DNA of 64,000 bases from Leptodontidium sp. MPI-SDFR-AT-0119 (GCA_020726505.1 JAHLEZ010000026.1:186001-250000), one strand, 5' to 3'; positions 1-12,175 are shown, counted from the first letter of the stretch. Translations and numbers: made by a program. The notes: generated by a model not told the origin, from the sequence alone.

Positions 1-612
1 CATTGGTCTGGTGATGACCGCCTCCGCACGAATCAGGCCACTTTGAGCAGAGAGTCAGTAGTGGCTAGGGGGTTTCTGCTTGGAGAGCTGGAGGGGGAAT
101 GGGACGGAGTGGAGCGGCAAAGGGCCATCACATACATGAACGACGCCGAACTTAGTATCAAGGAGGAATGTATGTGCGTTATAACTGTCGCCGAAGGTGA
201 GGCCAACAACGTGATCCGGTACATCCTCGAGCCACAATTCGCTCATCCCCTTGAGATTTTCACCGAATTCACCCATGTCTTCTCCAGCGTTGGCCGCCTC
301 GGCACTATCTGCAGCCAACTTTTGCCAGTCTGCCCAGTAGCAACCAGAACTGCCTTGAGGTGGATCGTTCCGCGTGGGAATGGGCGAATTTTCGCGAATG
401 TAAGGCAGATCGCGGAGTAATGCAATGACTTCGTCCGACTTCCCGAAGACGTGTTGAAACTCCCTCGAAATGGCAGGCCATCCTCCCTTTGGCGGCTCGA
501 TTATTTCGGAGTCGTCCAAATACAGTTCAACGAGGAACTGGTAGTAGTCGCGTACGGCGCCGATAGTGGCCTCGCGAGAGTATGCGATATCGTCGACCTC
601 CAACATCTCCAA
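1..612 (-). CDS. SMI1/KNR4-like (SUKH superfamily) protein, 3' end off the left edge
   Basis: Reading leftwards, 159 codons run from an ATG at 612 to 136, then a GTATGT donor at 135-130. The best acceptor (TCAAAG at about 46-41, after a TACTGAC branch site) restores the frame at 40, where the protein continues with W-P-D-S-C and leaves the window. The exon has the acidic, Trp-rich look of fungal SMI1/KNR4-like proteins, including a V-V-G-L-T-F-G-D segment followed by N-A-H-T-F-L-L-D-T. Members act as scaffolds or regulators rather than enzymes; Knr4 is linked to cell-wall signalling in yeast. Reading straight through the donor gives 26 unconserved residues and a stop, which supports the intron. 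The family call rests on overall look, so the specific role is unknown. Confidence 0.6.
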
Positions 613-1162
613 AGGTTTATGCGTTCTCGAAATCGAGATTGATAGGTTATCGATGACAGCGTAGGCAGTGGACGAATTTCAAGACTTGATTTGTCGACGT
701 ATCGCGCCAAGGCTTGGCGCAGAGGGTAAACAAGGTTAAATGCTAGCGCGCGGCCCCCCCTATCTCCTCTCGCTAAGGGCTGCATATATTATTCGGGCCC
801 AAACGCGGGGAAGACACCCCGCTGGTAAAAGAGCAGTTGCGGGCTCAAAGAGAAAAGGAGTTGTCAGTTCGGGTAATGATAACGTAAGTCTACTTCAATG
901 ACACCGTTACATCGCGAAACAATACCGTGGTCCGATGACTTGTTCTCTACAGCCTGTTTCTTGTACATTGAGCCTGAATTTGGATTTGGATTTGGCATTA
1001 GTAAACAACGATGCGTTGCTGCGGAGGAAGAACTATTTCGAAAGATATTAACAGTCTCTCCAGTTTTCTTTTCTATAAATCGCCTTCAACTCCCTTCTTG
1101 ATCTTATCCATCCAAGCAGAATTGGTTGTCACAAGTCAATTAACGCACACGAATTTTTCAAG
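613..1162. other. Intergenic region upstream of the esterase gene
   Basis: No convincing gene is seen. The short frames here lack family resemblance and overlap the esterase promoter. The interval separates two divergently read genes. Confidence 0.6.
1074..1079 (+). promoter_or_regulatory. TATA-like box of the feruloyl esterase gene
   Basis: TATAAA lies 84 bp upstream of the ATG at 1163, a usual distance for a fungal core promoter. It is a motif match only. Confidence 0.35.
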
Positions 1163-2032
1163 ATGTTTTCTCATAAGAGCTACATGTTTTTGGCCGCAGT
1201 ATTCGTTATCCTTGCATCTTTGGATTTTGTCCTGGCTGCGAAATCCGCTGGCTGCGGCAAAGCTCCTACCATTACCAGCAAAACCTACACTACGACTGTA
1301 AATGGAAAGCAACGCCAATACATCATGAAACTACCATCCGGATACGATCAGAATCGTGCTTACCGTTTGATCTTTGCCTGGCATCAACTTGGAGGAAGCG
1401 CTACAAAGATCGTCAACGGCGAGGACCCAAACAAGGGCGGAGTCTTGCCTTACTATGGTCTGCTCCCATTGTCGAACAACAGCGCTATCTTCGTAGTTCC
1501 CGATGGCCTCAACAGCGGTTGGGCAAACAGTGGAGGTGAAGACATATCCTTTTACGATGCCATGGTAAAGACAGTGGAGGCTGATCTCTGTGTCGATACT
1601 TCGCTCCGCTTCTCTACCGGTTTCAGCTATGGGGCTGCCATGTCCTATGCTCTTGCATGTGCTCGTCCAAAAGACATCCGGGCCGTTGCTGTCGTTTCGG
1701 GTTCATTGTTAAGCGGCTGTTCTGGGGGAAAAGATCCGGTCGCATATTATGGACAACATGGCACTTCGGATTCGGTTCTTAATGTTTCTGGCGGTCGTTC
1801 CATTCGAGATACTTTTGTCAAGAACAATGGATGTACTCCGCTCTCACCCGAGCCTCAACCCAACGGAGGGAATTCTGTTAAAACTGTGTACAAAGGATGT
1901 AAGGAGGGGTATCCGATGACTTGGGTAATTCATAATGGAGACCACAACCCATCACAGAAAGATAGTGGCGCATCCGCTCCTTTCGCGCCTCGAAACACTT
2001 GGGATTTTTTCTCGCAGTTCAGCTCCCGTTGA
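1163..2032 (+). CDS. faeC: Secreted feruloyl esterase, FaeC / CE1-type alpha/beta hydrolase
   Basis: The product is 289 residues from a single exon. Residues 1 to about 25 form a hydrophobic signal peptide ending VLAAKS, so the enzyme should be secreted. The nucleophile is Ser155 in G-F-S-Y-G, the acid is Asp203 in G-T-S-D-S, and the base is His261 in N-G-D-H-N-P-S-Q, all in FaeC-family order. Such enzymes cut ferulate and related hydroxycinnamate esters from arabinoxylan and pectin and help degrade plant cell walls. Conserved cysteines are present and the length matches the family without a carbohydrate-binding module. The start has a good context (TCAAGATG). No stop, frameshift or RIP signature is seen, in contrast to the block that follows. 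Polyhydroxybutyrate-depolymerase-like naming would also fit the fold. Confidence 0.88.
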   Translation: MFSHKSYMFLAAVFVILASLDFVLAAKSAGCGKAPTITSKTYTTTVNGKQRQYIMKLPSGYDQNRAYRLIFAWHQLGGSATKIVNGEDPNKGGVLPYYGLLPLSNNSAIFVVPDGLNSGWANSGGEDISFYDAMVKTVEADLCVDTSLRFSTGFSYGAAMSYALACARPKDIRAVAVVSGSLLSGCSGGKDPVAYYGQHGTSDSVLNVSGGRSIRDTFVKNNGCTPLSPEPQPNGGNSVKTVYKGCKEGYPMTWVIHNGDHNPSQKDSGASAPFAPRNTWDFFSQFSSR

Positions 2033-3599
2033 TGAAGAGATCTAAGTGACGGGACACGAACTGGTATTGGTGGGGGAATTGTTGGAGATCTTGTTCAGGA
2101 AGGGAAGCAGGCAAATGTAAATATGTGGATTGTATTCACTTTCGCCAATTGACAAGCTGCAATTCTGTTTTCTGAAATTCAAGGTTTTGGTCCGACATAC
2201 ACGTTTAAATACTCTATGCCACTTTATTAAAGCCAAACCACATTTATTTTTTCTTTCCAACTCCGACTCTCCGCAACGACGAAAGTTTGCTTCCCGTCTC
2301 AGCGGAGATTTCCGAATCTCCTTTGAGCGAGAAATTCCGTGACCTGTAGAGATGCAGGGTTCAAACAGAAGCACGAAGCCACTATGCCCTAGTTTATTAA
2401 TATCTTCTCGCGCTAGTGTTCTTAATAGTCGAAAGTGATTTATAAGAGAAGGAGGATAAGGGAGGAACTAGTTATTATTTTACTAGTAAAGGTTGCTACT
2501 TAGTTCTAAAATTAAATTTATTAGTAGTGGCTGGCCGAATATGTCGTACGTAACACGCGTCAAGTAGTCTTAGCCTTACTTTTTATTAGTTTTTGTGTGT
2601 TTCCTTCTAAAACTAGACTATATAAACGAGTTCGTTCCTTATATTATGCCTGTGGAGCTAAAGCTCGAAACAATTCTACTAATATTTTAGAGTTTAGGGG
2701 GAGGTTAAATAATACTAAAAATCTACAAACGTACTTGGCCCGGATCTTGACTTCTTTCGTCTTCTTAATAATATTTATAATATGGCACTTTCCTTTTTTT
2801 AGTTCCGGTAAAAAAAAAGCTTTTATTAAGTGACTAAGGTCCTTAATTTAACTTAAAGAAAGCTAAACATACTAGGGATTTAACTTAACTTATAGAGTAC
2901 TTGACTTAAGGTACTAATATAAACAAGCTAATTTACGGCCGTTTAGTAATTTATATCGCGATATTAAATAGCGAGGAGAAAATTACTATTTAATTGCTTT
3001 GTAATACGACTAATCTTACTATTCCTCTACTTCTTAATAAGCTAGAAAACTAACCCGCGAAGCCTAAAAAGGGTTTTACGCCGCCGAAGCTTAAATAGTC
3101 GAAGCGTTTTGTATTTATATTTGTATTTAGTCTTAGCATACGCTACGGCTATGTAGCCTTATCGGGGATCCTTTTTCTTACGATATCTCGGCATATATAT
3201 TTTATTTTTAATCCTTAGGCTCCGTTAAGAAACGAGATTATCACAACTATAGCTAATTATATCTTACTTTTATTAAAATAAAAGTATAATATTATAATAA
3301 TTTAGAAAGCGGAACGAATATACACCCTTTTTATAATATACAATTTGTCGTAAATTCTAATTAGACGGCCCCATATTATTATAAACGAGCTTTTATCTTA
3401 AAGTTAAAAAGGTGTTTTTAATCGTGCCTTAATTCTTGTATTATTAGACTTAGTTATATTATTTCTAAAGTGGCTTGAATTTTAACTGGCGTTATAAATG
3501 TCGAAAGTATAAATAGACTTTAAGGGGTTGTAAATCGTAGAGGCTTTCCTCGACTCGAAGTTCAAAACTGAAAGCTTACTTTTAGCAATACTCAATTAA
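2033..3599. other. Downstream region passing into AT-rich, RIP-like sequence
   Basis: Up to about 2400 the base composition is ordinary and probably holds the esterase 3' region. After that the sequence turns strongly AT-rich with many TpA steps and no long frame. Nothing is recognised before the ankyrin relic, although the relic may begin further upstream than I can trace. Confidence 0.5.
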
Positions 3600-5799
3600 G
3601 GGCTCCTCTCGCGATAATTTAGCAGTAAGATTATAAGTTATTTCGGTAAAAGAAGGATACGAGACAATAATACACTGACTTATTAACTTAGAGATCTTAA
3701 TAGACCTAAATATCCTCGCGTACTTTAAGAATTATAAATTATACTTTATCGATCTTATATACACCGCACTAATAGTCGTAGCCTCGTATAAAAATGTGGG
3801 ACTTGTTTAGATTCTTCTTAGGGTAAGAGCTAACGCAAATGCTCGAATAACATCTTACATTATTTATAATTAAGAGACTACGCTATTAATACTATTTGCG
3901 AGGTTACCACGATTAGGTGAAGATCGTATAAAAGCCTAGGGATATATTATTAAGTTACTATTAAATAGTAAGGCAAACGTCGATATAATAAACGCTGAGG
4001 GTCGGACTACTCTTAGTTATGTTACTAAATCTTTATTAATCGAAGTCTTTAAGCTCCTCCTTTAGCGCGACGTAGACCCTAGTATAGTTAATTACGATGG
4101 CAAGACGGTAGTATAATATACTCTTAGGTAAAAAAATCTAATACTTTTTTTAGAGGCCTTAAAATAAAACGCTGTTAAGCTTAATATGATAGATAAATAC
4201 GGCTATACTTCTTTTTTACGAGTCGTTGACGTTAATTACGTTAATATTATAAAGTATCTTCTCGCTAAAGGCTCTAACCCGCTAGTAATAATATCTGAGG
4301 GCTTAATTTCCTTATAGCTTATAGCCTTTTACGGCTTTATTAAAATGATAAAGCTTTTCTTAAATATTAGTATTAATATTAATTCTTATAAAAAATAATA
4401 AAGCCCTTGTTCTTGCTTACTATAAACATACTAGGCGTTCTTCTTATTATTACTATTTCTTAAAGCTAGGGTAAGCTTTAACGTTTAATTATAATTTAGG
4501 TCACTTAAGAGTACTTTACTTTATATTATTTATCGATGGCCCTCACAATACTAGTTAGATTATAATAATTGGCAAATTAACTTAAGTATATTAAAATCTT
4601 AATCCGGTATAGTATTAAGGTAAATATTAAATATACTAACAAAAGAATAACGCTTAAACGGGACGTAACTGCGATTAGACTTGCCGCTTTTTACGTATTA
4701 ATATTGATTAAAGTCAGGTCACTAAAAGTACTCCTTAAAGCTAGCGTTAAGCTAAATGAACTAAACGAGCGTGGACTCCCTGCGTTACTTGTAATATATG
4801 CTGAGAGCTGTTATATTAATAGTACGGACTAAGTCGAGAGAGAATGTATTAAGCTGCTCCACTTTTATAAAGCCAATATTTTGATACAATATTATAAGGG
4901 AATAACATGTCTTTATTATATTACTAAGGGGGAAAACTTTAAGGCTATATTAACGTGCTTGTAATACCCTCCTTTTATAAATTTTATCGATTTAAAAGAT
5001 AATTTAAGTACAACCGCCTTTTATATTACTTATTTTAATACGTAAGTAGTCTTAGCACATGAGTTCTAACAAAAATAACTACACTAATTGGCATGTTTTT
5101 TAGCCGAGTCAAACCTAGTTATTCGCATCTTATAAGCTAGAGAGGCTAATATATACCTCGGAGACTTTAATAAAGCCACAGCGTTGTGCATCACAGTAAA
5201 AGTATGTAATCCGAGGATTATAGTAATTCTACTACTTTAGACAGAACTATCGTTACTATACGATTTCCTAAACTAATATAAACCGCTTGTTTTTTACTAC
5301 GCTATCCGTTCGACTGAAGTTACAAAATTACTTTTACACTATTATAAATATAACTTAATCTAATATAAAAAATACGTTAATGTCTTGACTCTCGCTAAAT
5401 CGTCTTAGCGTACCTTAGTACAAGTCAAAAGTGAAATACTTAAGAACATTAGAGAAGAGCTTTAGAAGCGCAAATATTAGAAAGCCTACCCTAACGAGGC
5501 CTAGAGTAAAGATAAGCATCCCAAGCTATAAAGAATTAGAGCTTTTATTAGCCGCGACGACTTCAGAAATACACTATTTTATTGTACTACTTTGGCTAAT
5601 AACCTAAACGTTATTAAGTTATATCTAGGTATGCCTCGCGTAAATATTTCCGTCTGTAATAACGACGGCGAGACACTGCTTGATTTTGCCATAGGTAATT
5701 AATCTTATGTAATAGTCATTCTCGAAAAGGCAGCCGTTTCGCTTAAGTTAGGTATAGCCGTGTTATGCGATAAGATAGAGGATTTATATATAGTGGGTT
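3600..5799 (+). pseudogene. RIP-degraded ankyrin-repeat gene
   Basis: Forward reading gives successive ankyrin-like units broken by TAG/TAA codons. Examples are G-Y-I-I-K-L-L-L-N-S-K-A-N-V-D near 3940, I-E-V-F-K-L-L-L near 4040, N-I-I-K-Y-L-L-A-K-G near 4240 and N-D-G-E-T-L-L-D-F-A near 5665. Many stops sit where Gln or Trp would be expected, as C-to-T or G-to-A changes produce. Ankyrin repeats are common C-terminal recognition modules of fungal NLR-like proteins, so this may be the end of such a gene, but no NACHT or NB-ARC motif is readable upstream. A solo LTR sits at 5800 with a 5-bp duplication, and some frame seems to resume beyond it (about 6180-6360). Confidence 0.7.
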
Positions 5800-6180
5800 T
5801 GAAAAGAAGAGATTTGGTGTGAATGATGATTCTATTGTAGAGGGGATTTCTAGGTCTATATAACTACTCTAGCTTATCACGTGTGTATTCGCCTAGACAA
5901 CCTAATTGGGTAAATGCAAGCTCAAACGAGTCTTTACCGAATACAGTTTTCTTCCGGTGGTTTGAGACGTAAAGCCCAGAGCTTCGTACAGCCAGTGTTT
6001 TAGCCTAGGAAAGCCGTGTATCAGAAGCCTTGGATTCCGTGGCTGTAACCTGTGGAAGTCAGAGCTCTGTATCAGACGTATGTGGCTTGTTTGAGCTATT
6101 TCCGACTGATTTGAGCCTAGAATAGGCTTTACTAAGTATATAGGCGAGTTTAAACGAGGTAGTTAAGTTATAATATTATA
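5800..6180 (+). mobile_element. Solo LTR, family A (381 bp)
   Basis: The repeat starts TGAAAAGAAGAG and ends TAATATTATA. It is flanked by the 5-bp duplication GGGTT (5795-5799 and 6181-6185), which defines both ends. Two further copies lie at 54759-55151 and 56940-57193. No coding region is attached, so it is a solo LTR, inserted inside the ankyrin pseudogene. Its 3' end lacks the usual CA, plausibly through RIP. Confidence 0.8.
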
Positions 6181-6717
6181 GGGTTTAGGTTAAAAAGCTG
6201 TAGAGTTTTTTATAAAACGACTTTGGAAAAGCTATTTATATAACGTATATAAGTCTTAAATATATTACTACTTAAACTTAAAGCTATAGAAGTACTATTT
6301 ACTTAAATAAAGGTAAGCGTGTGACTTATAATAAGTTACTAGGCCCTCGAGAAAGCTCACTTAACTTTCTATTAGTTTTTCTTATAAAATAATATAAGAT
6401 ATTTTATATTGCCTTTAAATAATAAGCCATTTTATCCTCTGTCTTAACACTAGTAAACGGGTTTTAGATTCTAGAAACGCTAATGATTAAGATACTATCT
6501 CGAAAAAACTTGGATAGTATTTCTAGCTACTTACTGGACACATTATATACGATTTTTTCTCTTTTGACAGTAATAATATTTAATAAATCTTGAAATTTTA
6601 ATTACAAGACATTTATATAATAGAATTTAATCTTAATTTTTATTTTTCTTAATTCTTTCCGTTACTTGTTACAAGTAATAATATAATTAATTCGCAAAGT
6701 AACAAGAAGGTTACAGG
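6181..6717. other. AT-rich RIP-like sequence
   Basis: Very AT-rich. The first 180 bp may continue the ankyrin relic. No other feature is seen. Confidence 0.5.
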
Positions 6718-6719
6718 TA

Positions 6720-7507
6720 ACGTCCCACCCCACCCTTTGGCCCACCCCCCCCTTTGGCCCGCCTTTTACACCAAAAAACGTGATTTTAAGGCCTTAATAT
6801 CTTTATAGAAAATTAATAATTTTCAATAACTTCTTTAGATCTATACTTCAAAAGTTTGAATAATTAAGTTTTTAAAGCTTGATAATATTTGGATTGTATT
6901 TAATTACGTAATATTAAATTCTAGTTTTTACATACAAAAAACGTCAAAAATCACTTATAAATAACTTTTTAATAAGCGAATAAAATTGTCTAAAACTTAT
7001 AATACATAAAGTCTATATAATGATCTTAAGTTATAAAAAGTTTTAACGAAAATGGATTAGTAGTTATCTTTTTATTAAGTAATTAATTTCTCTCATACAT
7101 TTTTTTTTATAGGGCTTAATAGTTTACTTAATATTATAATTACTATTAATAGAATCCGCTTGAAACTCAAGAATCATAAGACTATATATAATACATATAT
7201 CTATTATAAATTTTATGTTTATATACTAATAATTACAAAAGTTATTATAAAATCTAAAAAATTCGATTTTACACCAAATTTGTATGAGAGAAATTTCTTA
7301 GACTTTAAATACTTAATTTGTAATATTACGTAATTAGAAATAATTTATACTTAGGAATCTGAAAGAACTAATAAAGAATATTCCAAATTATTAATTTTAG
7401 CTTATTTTATTAACAAATTGTGAAAATATTACTTACTGAATATGGAGAGTTTTAGTGTAAAAGGCGGGCCAAAGGGGGGGGGTGGGCCAAAGGGTGGGGT
7501 GGGACGT
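6720..7507. mobile_element. 788-bp non-autonomous TIR element (MITE)
   Basis: Both ends carry a near-perfect inverted repeat of about 53 bp. The left begins ACGTCCCACCCCACCCTTTG and the right is its reverse complement, differing mainly by one base in a C-run (8 versus 9). A TA dinucleotide flanks each side (6718-6719 and 7508-7509), the Tc1/mariner-type target. The inside is AT-rich, has no open frame, and contains further short inverted matches (around 7085 and 7275). The GC-rich ends stand out sharply from the RIP-like surroundings. Confidence 0.85.
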
Positions 7508-7785
7508 TAGTTTAAGAAAGAGAATACTAATAATAATTAAAGAGCAGAAAGATAGTCACTCTTACAAAGGATATTACTTTTACGTAAACCGCGCTCACAC
7601 ATTTTAGGAGTCCGTTTCCTATAATTTCGCGCTTAAATCTCTTTACTTCTTAATATAGTTACTATTATCTTAATTATCTTACTAATTATCTTCTATTACT
7701 ATTTTATTGTACCCCCGCTCGCTTCTCTCGGCTGCCCGGCTAAATATAAGGGACATAGTTTTCGGGCTACGAGTAGCGTGGTGTT

Positions 7786-8009
7786 TGTGACGGTTGGGAG
7801 CGCCCAGAGCCTCATTTCCGGCATACTAGAATTACCCAGATTAATTGGCCCTATAGCGCTCCCCCTTTATATATAAAGCTCTTCTCTCCTTACCTTCTTT
7901 CTTACTTAGTTATAGATTTTTAAGAACTCTTATTATCTTTATATATTATATATTAATATGTGAAGTTACTATTACACGTGATTATTGTTTTTATAAAGTA
8001 AGCGTTACA
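7786..8009 (+). mobile_element. Solo LTR, family B, RIP-altered copy
   Basis: Starts TGTGACGGTTGGGAGCGCCC and ends AAGCGTTACA. It aligns along its length with the cleaner copy at 15133-15379, sharing CCCAGAGCCTCATTTCC. Differences are mostly C-to-T or G-to-A. No clear target duplication remains (GTGTT versus TTATT). Confidence 0.72.
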
Positions 8010-8172
8010 TTATTTATAACTCTTTTCTAACTTATTTAAGAAGATAGTAAATATCTTCCCTCCTTAATTCCCCTGTGAATAGTTACTGCGAAACTAGCTC
8101 GATACAGGGCCCTGTGGGGAATCTGCAGGTGAGCCAGAGGCACAGCGACAGAAATTTCATGAATGCCGAAAG

Positions 8173-11100
8173 TAGGTCTGGCCAATGAATAAATGAACGT
8201 GAAAATTCGCTGAATTTTCATTTATTCAGCTGAATTAGGGGTGGCTAAATTGAACGCTGAACTTGGGGGTAGCGAATAATAAAAAGAGGGTCCAGTTCAT
8301 TGAAAATAAGTCTATTTATATGTGATTTTAGGGGGGTATCTATACCTCGGATCCTTGGATATTTATCTACTTTCCCACCCGAAATTACATGATTTCTACA
8401 ACTTAATAAAAGCTTTGACTTGCTAATCAAGCTCAATTCTGAGGCTCCTGATTGGCTCTTCAGTCGATTTTTCTCACTTTATGCGTACGTTGTTTCTCTT
8501 CTAATTGAGCTCTAGCTCGCTCCCTGATTTCCGTATCTTGGGCATTAAAGTGGCTCTTTAGTAGGCGCAAAATCCTCATTATATCGGCGTCTATAGTCAT
8601 GCGGCGAATCCCTATTACATCTCGACCTTCGGAAAACAAGCGTTTAATATCGACTTTAGCGCTAGGAATAGCTAGTAGATCTCGGGCGGCTTTAGTAACT
8701 AAAGGATACTAGAATTCGGAAGCTTTCTACTACTTTAAATTAAAGTCCTCCACGCTTGAGTCCTAATTAATGACTACGGGATCATTAAAATATCGATCAA
8801 AATCAGTGATAAGATTAACTTAATTAGGCATAATATTAAGTTCTCTAGCTCGTTATAAAAGAAGCCACTCATATTAATTAATATACGAAGGTCGCTCTCG
8901 TTAATTTAATAGCGCTACTATAATAAAGGTTACTATATAAGGGTAATTCTCTTTAAACTATACTTTAATTCGTAGAATTAAATCTTTTACGTCCTCGCTA
9001 TATTGTGCTCGAAGTAGGGAGAATTTATATCGAGGATTAAGCACGTGGGCCGCAAAATAGAGGTCGCATTTAAATATCTCATTAGTCTACTTCTTTAAGG
9101 TCTCTTTAGCGGCGTCAAAAGCTCGTCGGAGGTTAATATAAATATCTCCAAAGGCCTCTTTACTAAAAGAAACGTCTTTTAAAAGGTCGGCTATATTTTA
9201 TATCCTTCTAATATAGCCGTCAAGATTTAGAGCTATCTTTAAGACTATAAGCGTACACTTATAGAATAGCTACATATAACGTTTAACTTGCTTAGAAAGC
9301 TCCTAATCTAACTCTAAAGGTATAAGGTGTTTATACACGGCGTGAAGTTGACTATATCGGGAGATATTTGCCTTGTGTTGTTAGGCTACCTTTATTATTA
9401 AATACAAGGAATTCCATTGAGTATTAACGTTAAGAGGAATAAAAGTGGAGTAAATATTAGTCTACTATTTCCGACGCTTGTCGCTACTTATAATAAATAA
9501 CATAAAAGTCCGTACTTTTATAATAATACTAAGAGTAGCAAGAATAAGTAGAAAGACCGCATTTCCCTTTATAGTTTGATTAACTAACGCCTCTACGTTT
9601 ACGCGGGTACTATATCTTAAGGTTTTATAAATTGATTTACAGACGAGGTCGTTTATATAGGCTTAACACCTAATTCGACTCGATCGGCCTTGGAATCTGT
9701 AGCGAGGGAGATTAAGAAGTTATCGGGGATTAAGGTCGTACTAGAGTTATAATCTACGTAAAAAGTGATTACAAAAGGTGTCGTTATTAGTAATATTGTC
9801 TCCTATAACTATAAATACTTTGTGAACAACCTTTAAACTAATAAATATCGTAGTTTAGATTATAGAGCCTTCACCTGTTTCAACCGTTTCTATCTCCTTA
9901 ATATTATCGCCAAGAGACATAGTAAATACTTTTGCCATCCTATCTCCGGTTTTATTATAAACTGCCTCTGTAAATTCGGCGTTTATAATATATCGGGCCT
10001 AATTATTCTTCTCAATTTAATAAATTTGTCTAGCGATTATGTTCTTGTGGTTTAGTGACCCCTAACCATCGAAAGTAAAGGCACAAGATTCGCACGTCTC
10101 CTCTAATAATTTAACTTACTTAATTCGTACTTCGTTAAATCGTTTTTGGGCGTATCGATTAAAGGTATAGCAATTAACAAAAGGTACTAGTTTACTAAGA
10201 GCCTTAAAAAGACCCTGCTATAACATACTATTTATTAAAGAATACGCCTAATTAGTTTAGACAACAAACCGTAGGCAGGCCTCTTCTAGGCCCATTACTT
10301 GAGCTCTCTCTGACACAAATTGTAAGATATCTCCATCTCCTCCACCGCCTCCTTTAGCGTTATTCTTAATTATATAGCCTCCCTCCTAATACTTCGCTTT
10401 AGTCAATTCGTGTTTGTCCTAAAGGTAGTTTATTATAACTAAAGTGTTTCCGTGCCTTTAGGAATCCTTAGAGCTCTATTCACAGTAATTACACGTCTAT
10501 AGGCGATTATAGACCTCTTCCGTAACCTTCTTAAACTTCTTCAACTATATTAAAGAGAGCTCAGATATAATATAATAGAATAGAGTCCAAGAGTACTTAA
10601 TAGGAGCCTTCTGAATACTCTTTTAAGAGTCTTTCCGTAAGACGACAGTTGTAGGGATAATATATCGTGCACGCTCACGACCATGAGATGGAGATTCTGG
10701 GTCCTCTATAGTATCTTCCACTAGATTTATAGCCTAAGAAGCTACTCCGACTTGTGAACTATTATTAACTATAAGGACGTCGTCATCTTAGGAATCCTGT
10801 ATAACGCGTCGGAGAGCTGAAGGTGTGCGAGGAGCTCGTGGAGGGTTGACAATAGGCTCATCAATTCTAGTCACTCTATACGCCAACAGGCCAGCTTGTC
10901 GTCGTCGGGGAGAGGCTCTCTTAATTGAAGGTAGTGGTATTAATCTTCTAATAGGGGATCTGCCCTATCGACTGTTATGGGCGCGTTACATGATGAGAAT
11001 CCGAGAAACGACACTAATATAAACATTAATATATCTTCACAACAAATAACAAAAATAATATCGGAATAGGTGCATTCGATTCAGCGTACCTTAATTAACA

Positions 11101-11365
11101 AATCTACACCTTGAATTCGTTAGTTTCATAAAAATGTGCGTTATAAAGGATTTATTTTAGTGTGGGCTTACCCGCGCACAGTCTCATGGGCGGTCTGATC
11201 CGTCACGGGAAAATCACGGGATTTTGGGCATATTTTCATTCAAATTCAATGAAAATTCATTGAATTATTTAGATTAGAATGAATTGAACGCTGAACTTTA
11301 TACGTTAGAATGAAATGAACGATGAAAGTTAAGATGTGTTTTCATTTATTCATTGGCCACACCTA
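8173..11365 (-). mobile_element. Complete 3.2-kb hAT-superfamily DNA transposon
   Basis: Terminal inverted repeats begin TAGGTCTGGCCAATGAATAA (left) and, read inward from the right, TAGGTGTGGCCAATGAATAA. A perfect 8-bp direct duplication GCCGAAAG flanks the element (8165-8172 and 11366-11373), the diagnostic hAT target length. The inside encodes a degraded hAT transposase on the minus strand. Sub-terminal segments near each end share GAATTGAACGCTGAACTT-like motifs, possible transposase binding sites. The outside flanks are of normal GC content, so the element landed in formerly ordinary sequence and the AT-rich character belongs to the element. Confidence 0.92.
8460..10990 (-). pseudogene. 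hAT transposase, RIP-degraded
   Basis: Read leftwards with in-frame stops ignored, the frame shows a BED-type zinc-finger-like segment near 10380-10500 (C-N-Y-C-E, then R-H-G-N-T and K-H-E-L). A central R-I-R-C-x-A-Y-I-N-D-L-V segment lies near 9640-9680, where hAT proteins carry RxRCxxHxxNL. The C-terminal dimerisation domain near 8560-8700 reads A-R-D-L-L-A-I-P-S, then R-L-F-S-E-G-R-D, and ends L-K-S-H-F. Many stops replace expected Gln or Trp, so no active protein can be made. N-terminal limits are approximate. Confidence 0.85.
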
Positions 11366-11373
11366 GCCGAAAG

Positions 11374-11635
11374 CGCTTGGCAATATCAGTATGCGCCGCT
11401 TACAGCCTGAACCCGCACGTTCATTGCGAATGCGAAGATGACAGCCTCGAGAGGGTGAAGAGTGTGAAGAATCTGCCTCAAGAGCATGGTTTTTTAGGGG
11501 ACCTTGTAGGTGATAGATTTCCTTTACATGGTGAGGATACCCGCTTTGCTATTAATATAGAGCCCATTCAATGGAAGAGGTTGGGAAGCTCACATAAACA
11601 CAGATTTCAGGTAGTGACAGAAGAGGTACAAACAA
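11374..11635. other. Ordinary-composition sequence beyond the hAT element
   Basis: Continuous, before insertion, with 8030-8172. A forward frame of 101 codons exists but its start lies inside the hAT inverted repeat, so it is not accepted as a gene. Confidence 0.5.
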
Positions 11636-11859
11636 ACAAATTTACAGCCAAATATTAAGGGTCCAAAAGAGTGATTGAATGTCTAAGGCCGTCGTACGAA
11701 GCTCTATAGTTCGTATGAAGTTGAGTATGCTAGCGCAGACACCTAAAACTCTATAGCAAAATATTAGAGCATTTTCAATGTCCCTGTGCACGAACCCAAC
11801 TAGACTATGATGAAATCATAACTTGCAGGCAAAGAAATGTCCAGCTACTAGCTGTGTTT
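11636..11859 (+). repeat. Direct repeat copy 1 (about 224 bp)
   Basis: From ACAAATTTACAGCCAAATAT to CTAGCTGTGTTT this stretch is closely matched by 16115-16333 in the same orientation, with scattered transitions and a few short indels. It is non-coding on both strands. The two copies bracket the first HET gene and the Tc1 relic. Confidence 0.85.
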
Positions 11860-12175
11860 GTTATGTGCGCACGAATTTCAATACCTCTTCAGATCAACTG
11901 ACACCATGAGCATTATCATCGCCGCGCGGTCCTCGATTTTTCCATGTGTCCCGATCTCATATTCCAGGAAATAAGTTGCTCGGACCACCCAGCAAGTCTG
12001 AGCACCATCCCACGCCTCCATGATGGTGGTGATTATGATAGCGGTGGAAGGCCTTCGCTCAGAGGAGACTCCGAGAGGATTATACTAACTAACCAAGAGG
12101 CAGAATCATCACCATACCCAATTGGCTAGTTTTGGTGGCTGATTTGCTCACTGAGAACGTGTTCGATAAGAATTC
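11860..12175. other. Spacer 3' of the HET gene
   Basis: Normal composition, no supported gene; it probably includes the 3' untranslated region of the HET gene. Confidence 0.5.

Noticed and set aside
2042..2374. 110-codon reverse frame
   Set aside because: Overlaps the esterase 3' region and has no recognisable feature.
11353..11658. 101-codon forward frame after the hAT element
   Set aside because: Its ATG lies in the hAT inverted repeat and the rest has no family resemblance.
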